Shown here: positions 1 through 7,879 of the stretch, one piece after another
How positions within the stretch are numbered: the stretch's first letter is position 1
Layout: the number at the start of each line of letters is the position of its first letter
Assembly (NCBI RefSeq): GCF_024158035.1
Contig: NZ_JAMZEK010000002.1
Span: 1 to 64,000, forward strand
Direction: 5' to 3'
From: Dyella lutea
GTDB lineage: Bacteria; Pseudomonadota; Gammaproteobacteria; Xanthomonadales; Rhodanobacteraceae
DNA: 64,000 nt
Program-made: the position numbers and the translations under genes
Notes under the pieces: generated by a model
Databases searched by the model: none
Seen by the model: only the letters and a program-made list of their open reading frames with translations
What the model was told of the DNA's origin: nothing

Positions 1-107
1 CCAAGCTGGCCTTGGGCGCAGCCATGCGCAAGCTGCTGCATATCGCTTGGGGAGTGGTGCGTTCCGGCCTGCCGTTCGATCCCAATCGTGCCCTTGTCGG
101 GGGGTAA
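1..107 (+). CDS. IS110-family transposase, C-terminal end (partial)
   Basis: Reading from base 3, the frame gives 34 codons ending in TAA at 105-107. The peptide contains AAMRKLLHIAWGVVRSGLPF followed by DPN, which matches the conserved C-terminal tail of IS110/IS1111 transposases (the 'MRKLL-H-A-GV-SG-PFDP' block). The rest of the element lies left of the window. These enzymes are DEDD-type recombinases with the catalytic DEDD domain at the N-terminus and a Ser-containing transposase-20 domain at the C-terminus. Only the very tail is seen, so whether the copy is intact cannot be judged. The IS end should lie between about 107 and 130, just before the ilvE terminator. Confidence 0.75.
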   Translation, partial: KLALGAAMRKLLHIAWGVVRSGLPFDPNRALVGG

Positions 108-130
108 GTAAGACGGTATCTACGGTGGGC

Positions 131-160
131 AAAAAAACGCCCCGCTGTGCGGGGCGTTTT
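131..160 (-). terminator. rho-independent terminator of ilvE (bidirectional)
   Basis: A 9-bp perfect stem (ACGCCCCGC / GCGGGGCGT, 137-157) has a TGT loop and is followed on the minus strand by seven T residues (131-137 on the plus strand are A). On the plus strand it is followed by TTTT, so it can also stop transcription coming out of the transposase remnant. Confidence 0.88.
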
Positions 161-182
161 CGTGTGGGCTGTGGCGGCCGGA

Positions 183-1100
183 TCAGACCGGCTCCAGCCA
201 GCCCCACTTGTCGTTGGTGCGGCCGTCGAACAGGCCGAAATACAGCTCCTGCAGGCGACGGGTGACCGGGCCGGCGGTTCCGTGGCCGATCTGTTTGCCG
301 TCGACCGCGTTGATCGGGGTGATCTCGGCCGCGGTGCCGCACATCAGCAGCTCGTCGCACAGGTAAAGGTACTCGCGCGGGAGGTCGCGCTCGACCACCT
401 CGATGCCTTCCTCGCGGGCCAGCACCTTGAGCGTGTCGCGGGTGATGCCGGTGAGGATCGACGCGCTGGCCGGCGTGGTGTGCAGCACGCCGTCGAAGAC
501 CAGAAACAGGTTCTCGCCGGCACCCTCGCTGAGCAGGCCGGTGGAGGCCATGGCGATGCCTTCGCCGAAGCCCAGCCGGCGCGCCTCGCGCGCGATCAGC
601 TGGCCGGAGAGGTAGTTGCCGCCGGCCTTGGCGCCAGCTGGGATGGTGTTCGGCGCGAAGCGCTGCCAGCTGGAGACGCAGGCGCTGATGCCTTTTTCCA
701 GCGCGCCCGGCCCGAGGTAGGGACCCATCGGCCAGGTGGCCACGGCGACGTCGATCGGGGTGTCGGCGGACAGTCCGAAGCCGCCCAGGCCGCGGTAGGC
801 CACCGGGCGCAGGTAGGCGGCGGTCAGGCCGTTCTTCTTGACGATGTCGCGGCAGGCCTGGGCCAGCTCATCCATGGAGTACGGCAGCTCCATGTCGTAA
901 ATGCGCGCGGACTGATACAGGCGCTTTAGGTGGTCGGTGAGGCGGAAGATCGCGGCACCGTCGGGCGTCGCGTAGCTGCGGATGCCCTCGAACACCGACG
1001 AGCCGTAGTGCAGGGCATGCGACATCACGTGGGTGGTGGCGTCTTTCCACGGCTTGATCTCGCCGTTCTGCCAGATCCATTCGGGGTATTGCTGCGCCAT
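183..1100 (-). CDS. ilvE: branched-chain amino acid aminotransferase
   Basis: A 305-residue, PLP-dependent fold-type IV transaminase that makes the last step of Val, Leu and Ile synthesis (and the first of their breakdown) using glutamate. The N-terminal block WIWQNGEIKPW and HYGSSVFEGIRSY, and the PLP-lysine block AKAGGNYLSG (Lys about 158), are typical of bacterial IlvE. The start is the ATG at 1100 because GGAGAA lies 6 bp upstream. An in-frame ATG at 1127 would add nine atypical residues. The gene is monocistronic with a strong terminator right behind it. Length fits the family (about 300-310). Confidence 0.95.
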   Translation of the reverse strand: MAQQYPEWIWQNGEIKPWKDATTHVMSHALHYGSSVFEGIRSYATPDGAAIFRLTDHLKRLYQSARIYDMELPYSMDELAQACRDIVKKNGLTAAYLRPVAYRGLGGFGLSADTPIDVAVATWPMGPYLGPGALEKGISACVSSWQRFAPNTIPAGAKAGGNYLSGQLIAREARRLGFGEGIAMASTGLLSEGAGENLFLVFDGVLHTTPASASILTGITRDTLKVLAREEGIEVVERDLPREYLYLCDELLMCGTAAEITPINAVDGKQIGHGTAGPVTRRLQELYFGLFDGRTNDKWGWLEPV

Positions 1101-1164
1101 GACGGTTCTCCGTTGGGGACCGCCCATGATAGCGGATCGCCCCGGCGGCCGCCCCGGACGAAGG

Positions 1165-1797
1165 TCATCCGGCCGGCGGCAGCAGCCACACGCAGCCGGC
1201 GCGCCGCTCGATCGCGAAACGGGTGCTCTGCGGGCCGCCGTCGGCGCCGACGGTGACCGCGATCAGCGCCTGCGGGTCCGGCGCGACGGCGGCTGGCGGC
1301 GCGTTCGCGGCCGGGGTGTCGAGCTGCTCGCGCAACGGGCGGGTGGGGTCGTAGATCGAGGGGGCCGGCCCGGTGCTCGCGGTCCGGCTTCCATCGGTGT
1401 CGTCATGCAGGTCCAGCAGGGGCCGCGCGACCAGTGCGCCGAGTGCCTGGATCTGGTCGACGGCACCGCGCTCGCCGTAGTCGTCCCACAGCATCATGCC
1501 GGCCAGCCGGTTGGGCTGGTGCCGGGCGAACGCTTCCAGCACCTGTCGCCGCAGCGTCGCCGGATCGGCGGCACAGAGCTGCTCTGCCTGGTCTGGTGTG
1601 GGCGGCTGGGCGGGGCCGGCGACGGTCGCGGCCGACGGCAGCACCGGGGTGGCATCCAGCGTGCTGCAGCGACGGTCGGTGAACACCGGGTGCCCTGCCG
1701 GATCCACGCAGCGGTGGATCGCTCCCTGCGCGTGTGCGACCGGAATGGCACCAAGGGCCAGCAGCGGCAGCAGGACCAGTGAGGACGGAGGGCGCAT
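1165..1797 (-). CDS. DUF4124-type exported protein
   Basis: A 210-residue protein of unknown function. It opens with a clear Sec signal peptide (MRPPSSLVLLPLLALGAIPVAHA, cleavage likely after about residue 23). Then comes a short motif IHRCVDPAGHPVFTDRRC, which is the DUF4124 signature (Y/H-x-C-x-D-x-x-G-x-x-x-[FY]-[TS]-D-x-x-C). The remainder is Pro/Ala-rich and low in predicted structure until a C-terminal segment with Cys near the end. The start at 1797 was chosen because it opens the signal peptide; the longer frame from 1869 runs into metF. DUF4124 proteins are common in Xanthomonadales envelopes and have no assigned role. It lies 31 bp downstream of metF and may be co-transcribed. Confidence 0.75.
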   Translation of the reverse strand: MRPPSSLVLLPLLALGAIPVAHAQGAIHRCVDPAGHPVFTDRRCSTLDATPVLPSAATVAGPAQPPTPDQAEQLCAADPATLRRQVLEAFARHQPNRLAGMMLWDDYGERGAVDQIQALGALVARPLLDLHDDTDGSRTASTGPAPSIYDPTRPLREQLDTPAANAPPAAVAPDPQALIAVTVGADGGPQSTRFAIERRAGCVWLLPPAG

Positions 1798-1828
1798 CGG
1801 GGCAGCATAGAGCCGCCGCCGCAGGCGA

Positions 1829-2653
1829 TCAGTGCAACTGGTCCAGGATTGCGAGCGTCGGCCGGGCACGGTTCAGCGTGTAGAAGTGCAGCCCCGGCGC
1901 ACCGCTGTCGAGCAGGCGTCGGCACAACTGGGCCACCACCTCGGCGCCGAGCTGGCGGACCGACTCGGCATCGTCGCCGTGCGCCTGCATGCGCTTGACG
2001 ATCCAGCGCGGGATTTCCGCGCCGCAGGCGTCGGAGAAGCGCTTGAGCTGGCTGAAGTTGCCGATCGGCATGATGCCTGGCACCACCGGCACCTCCACGC
2101 CCAGCCGCCGCACGTCGTCGACGAAGCGGAAGTAGGCATCCGCATTGAAGAAATACTGGGTGATCGCCCCGTCGGCGCCGGCGTCGACCTTGGCCTTGAA
2201 GTGGCGCAGGTCGGCCAGCGCGTCGTCGGCCTGCGGATGCGTCTCGGGGTACGCCGCCACTTCCACGTGGAAGTGGTCGCCCGAATGCTCCCGGATGAAA
2301 CGCACCAGCTCGGCGGCGTAGCGGAAATCGCCGGGCGAGGCCATGCCGGACGGCAGGTCGCCGCGCAGCGCCACGATCCGGCGGTAGCCGGCGGCCCGGT
2401 AGCCGTCCAGCAGCTCGGCGATCTCCCTGCGGGTACCGCCCATGCACGACAGGTGAGGCGCCACGTCGATGCCGTGTTCGCGATGCAGCCGGGCCACTGT
2501 CTCGCCGGTGTAGCTGAGCGTGGAGCCGCCGGCACCGAAGGTCACCGACGCGTACTCCGGCCCCCGTGCCTTGAGCAGGGTGGCGGTGCGGTCGAGCTGC
2601 GCGCGCTGCTCGTCGGTCTTGGGTGGGAAGAATTCGAAACTGATCGGTAGCAT
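1829..2653 (-). CDS. metF: 5,10-methylenetetrahydrofolate reductase
   Basis: A 274-residue FAD enzyme that reduces methylene-THF to methyl-THF, the methyl donor for methionine synthesis. The opening LPISFEFFPPK is the classic MetF N-terminus, and SVTFGAGGST and HLSCMGG follow as in the E. coli enzyme. Length matches the bacterial family (about 275-300). No Shine-Dalgarno sequence is obvious before the ATG at 2653, but no other start fits. The promoter lies under a palindrome (see 2688-2711), and the gene is divergent from the cbb3 oxidase operon. Unlike in many relatives, metF is not next to ahcY here (10.5 kb away). Confidence 0.95.
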   Translation of the reverse strand: MLPISFEFFPPKTDEQRAQLDRTATLLKARGPEYASVTFGAGGSTLSYTGETVARLHREHGIDVAPHLSCMGGTRREIAELLDGYRAAGYRRIVALRGDLPSGMASPGDFRYAAELVRFIREHSGDHFHVEVAAYPETHPQADDALADLRHFKAKVDAGADGAITQYFFNADAYFRFVDDVRRLGVEVPVVPGIMPIGNFSQLKRFSDACGAEIPRWIVKRMQAHGDDAESVRQLGAEVVAQLCRRLLDSGAPGLHFYTLNRARPTLAILDQLH

Positions 2654-2680
2654 GGCGTCGAACCGGGGAGCGATCGGGGC

Positions 2681-2708
2681 AGTATATATCTTTCATTCGC
2701 GATGAAAA
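2681..2708 (-). promoter_or_regulatory. putative metF sigma-70 promoter
   Basis: On the minus strand TTTTCA (2708-2703) and TATACT (2686-2681) are separated by 16 bp, 4/6 and 5/6 matches to the -35 and -10 consensus. Transcription would begin near 2674, leaving a leader of about 20 nt before the metF ATG. This stretch is markedly AT-richer than its surroundings. Confidence 0.5.
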
Positions 2709-2711
2709 GAT
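2688..2711. promoter_or_regulatory. palindromic operator candidate over the metF promoter
   Basis: Arms ATCTTT (2688-2693) and AAAGAT (2706-2711) are exact inverse complements around a central TCGCGA (2697-2702); only the CAT/TGA triplets between break the symmetry. The site covers the -35 and spacer of the putative metF promoter, which is where a repressor would act. Methionine-cycle genes of proteobacteria are often controlled by small ArsR-like (SahR) or MetR/MetJ-type regulators. Which protein binds here cannot be told from the sequence. Confidence 0.45.
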
Positions 2712-2779
2712 GTATGGCTGTCCGCCCGAGTCGGCGTAGTCCCTGCGACAAGCTGTCCGCCCGGCCATCGCAAGTATTT

Positions 2780-2793
2780 TTGACCGGCATCAG
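2780..2793 (+). promoter_or_regulatory. FNR/Anr-like box upstream of ccoN
   Basis: TTGAC-CGGC-ATCAG matches the FNR/Anr consensus TTGAT-N4-ATCAA in 8 of 10 positions. Its centre is 41.5 bp upstream of about 2828, and a weak -10 (CACGAT, 2816-2821) fits that start, as in class II FNR-activated promoters. Low-oxygen control of cbb3 oxidase by FNR-type proteins is well established in other proteobacteria. No FNR gene is in the window. Confidence 0.55.
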
Positions 2794-2852
2794 TTAGCCC
2801 GCCCCCCACATCGCCCACGATGCGCTCGTTCCGACGCTCAGGAGGGGGCCCA

Positions 2853-4286
2853 GTGGGCAACTACAACGACAAGGTCGTGCGGCAGTTCGCCGTGATGACC
2901 GTGGTATGGGGCGTGGTCGGCATGCTGGTAGGCGTGCTGATCGCGGCGCAGCTTTATTTCCCGGCACTGAACTTCAACGTGCCGTGGCTCACGTTCGGGC
3001 GGCTGCGGCCGCTGCACACCAATGCGGTGATCTTCGCGTTCGGCGGTTGCGCGCTGTTCGCTACCAGCCTGTACACGGTGCAACGCACCTGCCATGTCCG
3101 GCTGCTGTCGGACAAGCTGGCCGCGTTCGTGTTCTGGGGCTGGCAGCTGATCATCGTGGCGGCCGCGATCAGCCTGCCGCTGGGCTACACCCAGGGCAAG
3201 GAATACGCCGAGCTGGAATGGCCGATCGACATCGCCATCGCGATCGTCTGGGTGGCCTACGCGGTGCTGTTCTTCGGCACCATCGCCAAGCGCAAGGTGA
3301 AGCACATCTACGTGGCCAACTGGTTCTACGGCGCGTACATCATCACCATCGCGCTGCTGCACATCGTCAACAACCTGTCGATTCCTTCCGGATGGATGAC
3401 GTCCTACTCCATCTATTCCGGCTCGGTCGACGCGATGGTGCAGTGGTGGTACGGCCACAACGCGGTCGGTTTCTTCCTGACCACCGCCTTCCTCGGCATG
3501 ATGTACTACTTCGTGCCCAAGCAGGCAGGCCGGCCGATCTACTCGTACCGGCTGTCGATCGTGCACTTCTGGGCGCTGATCGCCATCTACATGTGGGCCG
3601 GCCCGCACCACCTGATGTACACGGCGCTGCCCGACTGGGCGCAGTCCCTCGGCATGGTGTTCTCGCTGATCCTGCTGGCGCCCTCGTGGGGCGGCGCGAT
3701 CAACGGCATCCTTACCCTGTCGGGTGTCTGGCACAAGCTGCGCACCGACCCGATCCTGAAGTTCCTCATCGTCTCGCTCTCGTTCTACATGATGAGCACG
3801 TTCGAGGGGCCGATGATGTCGATCAAGACGGTCAACTCGCTCAGCCACTACACCGACTGGACCATCGGCCACGTGCATTCCGGCGCGCTGGGCTGGGTGG
3901 CGATGATTTCGATCGGTTCGATCTACGCGATGCTGCCGCGCCTGCTCAACCAGCAGCAGATGTACTCGGTCAAGCTGATCGACACCCACTTCTGGCTGCA
4001 TACCATCGGCGTGGTCGTGTACATCGCCTCGATGTGGATCGCCGGCGTGATGCAGGGCCTGATGTGGCGTGCCACCGACCCGGACAACGGCACCCTGGTG
4101 TACTCGTTCGTCGAGTCGCTGAATGCCACCAAGCCCTACTACCTGTTCCGCCTGGGCGGTGGCCTGATCGTGCTCAGCGGCATGTTCGTGATGGCCTGGA
4201 ACGTGTTCAAGACCTTCCAGCAGGCGCGGGGCGCGATCGTCGCGCAGCCGGTGCTGCCGGCGGACGCTGCCGATGCCAGGGCCTGA
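2853..4286 (+). CDS. ccoN: cbb3-type cytochrome c oxidase subunit I
   Basis: The 477-residue catalytic subunit of the cbb3 oxygen reductase, an integral membrane protein that binds low-spin heme b and the heme b3-CuB centre. It starts with [12 protein letters not shown], the usual CcoN N-terminus, and carries many membrane helices with metal-ligand histidines in blocks such as [23 protein letters not shown] and [14 protein letters not shown]. The GTG at 2853 was chosen because AGGAGG (2840-2845) sits 7 bp upstream and the product matches the family length of about 475. The in-frame ATG at 2820 would put the ribosome site inside the gene. First gene of the cco operon; ccoO follows after 10 bp. 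Confidence 0.95.
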   Translation: MGNYNDKVVRQFAVMTVVWGVVGMLVGVLIAAQLYFPALNFNVPWLTFGRLRPLHTNAVIFAFGGCALFATSLYTVQRTCHVRLLSDKLAAFVFWGWQLIIVAAAISLPLGYTQGKEYAELEWPIDIAIAIVWVAYAVLFFGTIAKRKVKHIYVANWFYGAYIITIALLHIVNNLSIPSGWMTSYSIYSGSVDAMVQWWYGHNAVGFFLTTAFLGMMYYFVPKQAGRPIYSYRLSIVHFWALIAIYMWAGPHHLMYTALPDWAQSLGMVFSLILLAPSWGGAINGILTLSGVWHKLRTDPILKFLIVSLSFYMMSTFEGPMMSIKTVNSLSHYTDWTIGHVHSGALGWVAMISIGSIYAMLPRLLNQQQMYSVKLIDTHFWLHTIGVVVYIASMWIAGVMQGLMWRATDPDNGTLVYSFVESLNATKPYYLFRLGGGLIVLSGMFVMAWNVFKTFQQARGAIVAQPVLPADAADARA

Positions 4287-4296
4287 GGGGACGGAC

Positions 4297-4947
4297 ATGA
4301 CCGAGACAACGCATTTCCACGACAAGATCGAAAAGAACATCGGCCTGATGGCCATCCTGATCGCCGCCGCCGTCTCCTTCGGCGGCCTGGCCGAGATCGT
4401 CCCGCTGATGTTCCAGGCCGAGACGATCAAGCCGTTGCCGGGCATCAAGCCCTACCCTGCGCTGCAGCTTGCCGGGCGGGACATCTATATCCGCGAGGGT
4501 TGTTACAACTGCCATTCGCAGATGATCCGCACGCTGCGCTTCGAGACCGAACGCTACGGCCACTACTCGCTGGCCGGCGAGTCGGTCTACGACCATCCGT
4601 TCCAGTGGGGCAGCAAGCGCACCGGACCGGACCTGGCCCGCGTCGGCCTGCGCGGCTACTCCGACGACTGGCAGCGCGCGCACCTGCACAACCCGCGCGA
4701 CGTGGTGCCGGAGTCGATCATGCCGGCTTACCCGTGGCTGGAGAAAAACAAGCTCGACGGCGAAGAGGTCGCCCGGCACATGAAGGCACTGCAGCGCATC
4801 GGCGTGCCGTACTCCGATGCCGAGATCGCAGCGGCGCCGGAGGAGGTCAAGGGCAAGACCGAGCAGGACGCGGTGGTCGCGTACCTGCAGCATCTCGGCA
4901 CGCACCTGACGCCGGCCGACGACAACGCACCGCAGGGGAGTGACTGA
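4297..4947 (+). CDS. ccoO: cbb3-type cytochrome c oxidase subunit II
   Basis: A 216-residue membrane-anchored monoheme cytochrome c. One transmembrane helix near residues 15-40 is followed by a heme c site CYNCH (69-73) and the conserved [15 protein letters not shown] segment. The later [16 protein letters not shown] region is also typical. The ATG at 4297 was chosen (GAGGGGACGG just upstream) over one eight codons earlier. CcoO passes electrons between CcoP and the catalytic subunit. It lies between ccoN and ccoQ in the standard order. Confidence 0.95.
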   Translation: MTETTHFHDKIEKNIGLMAILIAAAVSFGGLAEIVPLMFQAETIKPLPGIKPYPALQLAGRDIYIREGCYNCHSQMIRTLRFETERYGHYSLAGESVYDHPFQWGSKRTGPDLARVGLRGYSDDWQRAHLHNPRDVVPESIMPAYPWLEKNKLDGEEVARHMKALQRIGVPYSDAEIAAAPEEVKGKTEQDAVVAYLQHLGTHLTPADDNAPQGSD

Positions 4948-4948
4948 C

Positions 4949-5092
4949 ATGGTGGCCGGACTGATTACCGCAGTACTGCTGGTGCTGTTCGTCGGCGGCT
5001 GGATCTGGCTGTGGCTGCCGCGCAACAAGCCGGCGCTCGATGCCGCCGCGCGCATGCCGCTTGAAGACGACAACGGGGAGGAAACGCCATGA
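4949..5092 (+). CDS. ccoQ: cbb3-type oxidase subunit IV (CcoQ)
   Basis: A 47-residue single-span protein (MVAGLITAVLLVLFVGGW..). It has one N-terminal helix of about 20 residues, then a basic-to-acidic soluble tail with a WLPRNK-type junction, the usual shape of CcoQ/FixQ. CcoQ stabilises the oxidase complex and its link to CcoP. It starts directly after the ccoO stop and its own stop overlaps the ccoP start as ATGATGA, so the three genes are translationally coupled. GGGGAG lies 5 bp upstream of its ATG. Confidence 0.9.
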   Translation: MVAGLITAVLLVLFVGGWIWLWLPRNKPALDAAARMPLEDDNGEETP

Positions 5093-6021
5093 TGACCTCG
5101 GGATGGACGTGGTACGTGGTCATCCTGGTCGCGCTGAACATCGCCGGCTGCTTCTGGCTGCTGATGGCGAACGTGAAGCGCCGCCCCGGCGACCCTGCGC
5201 CGGAAGACACCAGCCACGTGTGGGACGGCGACATCACCGAATACAACAAGCCGCTGCCGCGCTGGTGGATCAACCTGTTCTACATCACCATCGTCTTCGG
5301 CATCGGCTACCTGTTCTGGTACGGCGTGGGCCGCATGCACGGCTTCGGCCACTGGAGCTCCAAGTCGGAATGGGCGCTGGACAAGGCCGCCGAGGATGCG
5401 CGGCTGGAAGAAACCCTGAAGCTCTACGCCGGCAAGCCGATCGACGTGCTGGCCAAGGATCCGGGTGCGGTGGCGATCGGTCGCACGATCTTCGCCGACA
5501 ACTGCGCGGCCTGCCATGGCTCCACCGGCCTGGGCGCCAAGGGCTTCCCCAACCTGACCGACAAGGCCTGGTACTGGGGCGGCTCGCCCGACCGCGTGCT
5601 GGAGACCATCCTCAAGGGCCGCAACGCGGTGATGCCGGCCTGGGGCACCGTGCTCACGGCGCAGGGCGGCCCGCTGGCGGTGGACGACGTGGTCGCCTAC
5701 GTGCAGTCGCTGTCCAAGCCGGGCCACGTCGAGGACGCTGCGGCGCAGCGCGGCAAGGCGATGTTCGGCACGCTGTGCATCGCTTGCCATGGCCCGGACG
5801 GCAAGGGCAACCCGATGCTCGGCGCGCGCGACCTGACCACGGCCCACTGGCTGTATGGCGGCAGCAAGGAAGCCCTGCACAAGACCATCGCGGAAGGCCG
5901 CAACGGCATCATGCCGGCATGGGAACCGCGGCTGGGCGAAACCCGCGTGCGACTGGTCGGCGCCTATGTCTGGACGCTGTCGAAGCATGACGATGCGGCG
6001 CCGCCGGAGGCGGCTCCGTGA
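5089..6021 (+). CDS. ccoP: cbb3-type cytochrome c oxidase subunit III (diheme)
   Basis: A 310-residue membrane-bound diheme cytochrome c. Two helices (about 7-26 and 60-80) are followed by two heme c sites, CAACH (139-143) and CIACH (230-234), each with the distal Met region (NAVMPAW and NGIMPAW). DITEYNKPLPRWW is the standard CcoP signature between the helices. It takes electrons from soluble cytochrome c. ATG codons at 5089 and 5092 are both possible starts; GGGGAGGAA lies upstream. Length is normal. Confidence 0.95.
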   Translation: MMTSGWTWYVVILVALNIAGCFWLLMANVKRRPGDPAPEDTSHVWDGDITEYNKPLPRWWINLFYITIVFGIGYLFWYGVGRMHGFGHWSSKSEWALDKAAEDARLEETLKLYAGKPIDVLAKDPGAVAIGRTIFADNCAACHGSTGLGAKGFPNLTDKAWYWGGSPDRVLETILKGRNAVMPAWGTVLTAQGGPLAVDDVVAYVQSLSKPGHVEDAAAQRGKAMFGTLCIACHGPDGKGNPMLGARDLTTAHWLYGGSKEALHKTIAEGRNGIMPAWEPRLGETRVRLVGAYVWTLSKHDDAAPPEAAP

Positions 6022-6326
6022 ACCGGCTGGCGGAAGGGCAACCCTCCGCCCCGGCGCGCCGCTTGCTCCGGCGCGCCGGCGCCATCCTCTGGCCCAGCTT
6101 CTTTTCGGCGGGTGTGATGACCATGGTGTTCTTCGCCTACGTCGATCCGCAGGCATTGCAGGACATGACCTTCCCCACGCTGCACCTGGATCGCGAGCTG
6201 GGCTACACGTTCGGCTTCTTCCTCGCCTGGATCGGCACCGCCTCGTCCAGCCTGTTCACCTGGATCCTGCTGCGACCGCGCAAGGCCTTCCACCACGCGC
6301 CCGGTACGCCTGAACACCGCCCATGA
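6018..6326 (+). CDS. small two-helix membrane protein of the cco operon
   Basis: A 102-residue protein, not recognised as a named family. It has a basic N-terminus (RRLLRRAG), one helix at about 22-42 (ILWPSFFSAGVMTMVFFAYV), a short loop with acidic and histidine residues, a second helix at about 62-83 (YTFGFFLAWIGTASSSLFTWIL) and a basic tail. It overlaps ccoP by 4 bp (ATGA-type) and ccoG by 4 bp, so it is certainly part of the operon. Position suggests a role in oxidase assembly or stability, but this is inference. CcoH is separately present, so it is not simply a misplaced FixH. Confidence 0.75.
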   Translation: MNRLAEGQPSAPARRLLRRAGAILWPSFFSAGVMTMVFFAYVDPQALQDMTFPTLHLDRELGYTFGFFLAWIGTASSSLFTWILLRPRKAFHHAPGTPEHRP

Positions 6327-7879
6327 CATCACGCATTCCCCTCAAGCTCGTCGAGGAAGGCAGCGACTCGTTCTACGTGAGCGAGCGCAAGGTCTACCCG
6401 CGCGAGGTCTCCGGCCGCTACAACCGCCTGCGCGTCGCCGCGGTGGTGTGGCTGCTGGGCATGTTCTACCTATTCCCGTGGCTGCGCTGGGACGGCCGCC
6501 AGGCGGTGCTGCTGGACCTGCCGGCGCGGCAGTTCCACATCTTTGGCCTGCTGTTCCTGCCGCAGGACTTCCTGTTCCTGGCGATGCTGCTGATGATCGC
6601 CGCGCTGGCGCTATTCTTCTTCACCGCGCTGGCCGGGCGCCTGTGGTGCGGCTATGCCTGCCCGCAGACGGTGTGGACCGAGGTTTCGCTGTGGATCGAG
6701 CAGTGGATCGAGGGCGACCGCAACAAGCGGATCAAGCTCGACGCGATGCCGTGGAACCGCGAGAAGATCCTGCGCAAGGGCGGCCGTCACCTCGCATGGG
6801 CGCTGTTCTCACTGTGGACCGGCTTCACCTTCGTCGGCTTCTTCAGCCCGATCGTCGACCTGGCGCGGCGAGTGCCGTTCCAGCTCGGCGGCTGGGAAGC
6901 GTTCTGGATCGTCTTCTACGGCGTCGCCACCTGGGGCAACGCCGGCTTCCTGCGCCAGCAGGTGTGCAAGTACATGTGCCCCTACGCGCGCTTCCAGAGC
7001 GCGATGTTCGACCGCAACACGCTGATCATCGCCTATGACCCGATGCGCGGCGAGCCGCGCGGTCCGCGCAAGCGCGGCCTGACCAGCGTGCTGGCGCGTG
7101 CCCGCGGCTTGCTCGACAAGGTCGTCGCCCACGACTACGTGTTCCGCGCCAGCCGGCATCCGTCGGCCGCGGACAACCGCACCCAGGCCAGCGGCACGAT
7201 CACGCTCAGCGGTCCGGGCGTGAAGGTCGAGCCGCTGCCGAAGTTCGCCCTCGAGGAACTGGGCGACTGCATCGACTGCACGATCTGCGTGCAGGTGTGC
7301 CCGACCGGCATCGACATCCGCAACGGCCTGCAGTACGAGTGCATCGCTTGCGGCGCCTGCATCGACGCCTGTGACGAGGTGATGGACAAGGTCGGCTATC
7401 CGCGAGGCCTGATCCGCTACTCCACGCAGAATGCGATCGATGGCGCGCCGGCGAAGGTGCTGCGCCCCCGCATCATCGTGTACGGCCTGCTGCTGACCGC
7501 GCTGGCCGCCGCCTGGGGCTGGGGCGTCACCCATCGCAGTCCGCTGCTGGCCGAGGCGCTGCGCGACCGCAACGCCATGTACGCACAGGCCGACGACGGC
7601 AATGTCGAGAATAGCTACACCATCAAGCTGGTGAACAAGAGCCAGCAGACGCATCGCTACCGCATCGAAGTGGCCGGCGGCGCGGACCTGGAGGATCTCT
7701 CGCTGCGCGGCGGCCCGAAGGTGGTCGTCGCCAACAGCGGCGAGGTGCTTTCGGTGCCGGTCACCGTGGCGGCCTCCTCGGAGACGATCGGGCGCCACGT
7801 GGTGCACTTCACCGTGCACGGCGTCGATACGCAGGCGACCGTGACCATCGACAGCAGCTTCTTCGGACCTTCGCCATGA
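6323..7879 (+). CDS. ccoG: cbb3 oxidase accessory protein CcoG (FixG/RdxA), polyferredoxin
   Basis: A 518-residue membrane protein with several helices and Cys motifs. CGYACP near 109-114 and CKYMCP near 215-220 lie close to the membrane, then come two ferredoxin-like clusters CIDCTICVQVCP (316-327) and CIACGACIDAC (340-350). The C-terminal part has an Ig-like fold (FixG C-terminal domain). CcoG is a Cu(II) reductase that helps supply copper to the oxidase. At 518 residues it is longer than the usual 470-480. About 55 extra residues (roughly 255-310) lie between the conserved RGEPRG and the first ferredoxin motif. It overlaps both neighbours by 4 bp. Confidence 0.93.
   Translation: MTSRIPLKLVEEGSDSFYVSERKVYPREVSGRYNRLRVAAVVWLLGMFYLFPWLRWDGRQAVLLDLPARQFHIFGLLFLPQDFLFLAMLLMIAALALFFFTALAGRLWCGYACPQTVWTEVSLWIEQWIEGDRNKRIKLDAMPWNREKILRKGGRHLAWALFSLWTGFTFVGFFSPIVDLARRVPFQLGGWEAFWIVFYGVATWGNAGFLRQQVCKYMCPYARFQSAMFDRNTLIIAYDPMRGEPRGPRKRGLTSVLARARGLLDKVVAHDYVFRASRHPSAADNRTQASGTITLSGPGVKVEPLPKFALEELGDCIDCTICVQVCPTGIDIRNGLQYECIACGACIDACDEVMDKVGYPRGLIRYSTQNAIDGAPAKVLRPRIIVYGLLLTALAAAWGWGVTHRSPLLAEALRDRNAMYAQADDGNVENSYTIKLVNKSQQTHRYRIEVAGGADLEDLSLRGGPKVVVANSGEVLSVPVTVAASSETIGRHVVHFTVHGVDTQATVTIDSSFFGPSP

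Noticed and set aside
2838-4448. A 536-codon minus-strand frame opposite ccoN
   Set aside because: It has low-complexity His/Arg/Asp-rich translation typical of antisense of a high-GC gene; ccoN is certain.
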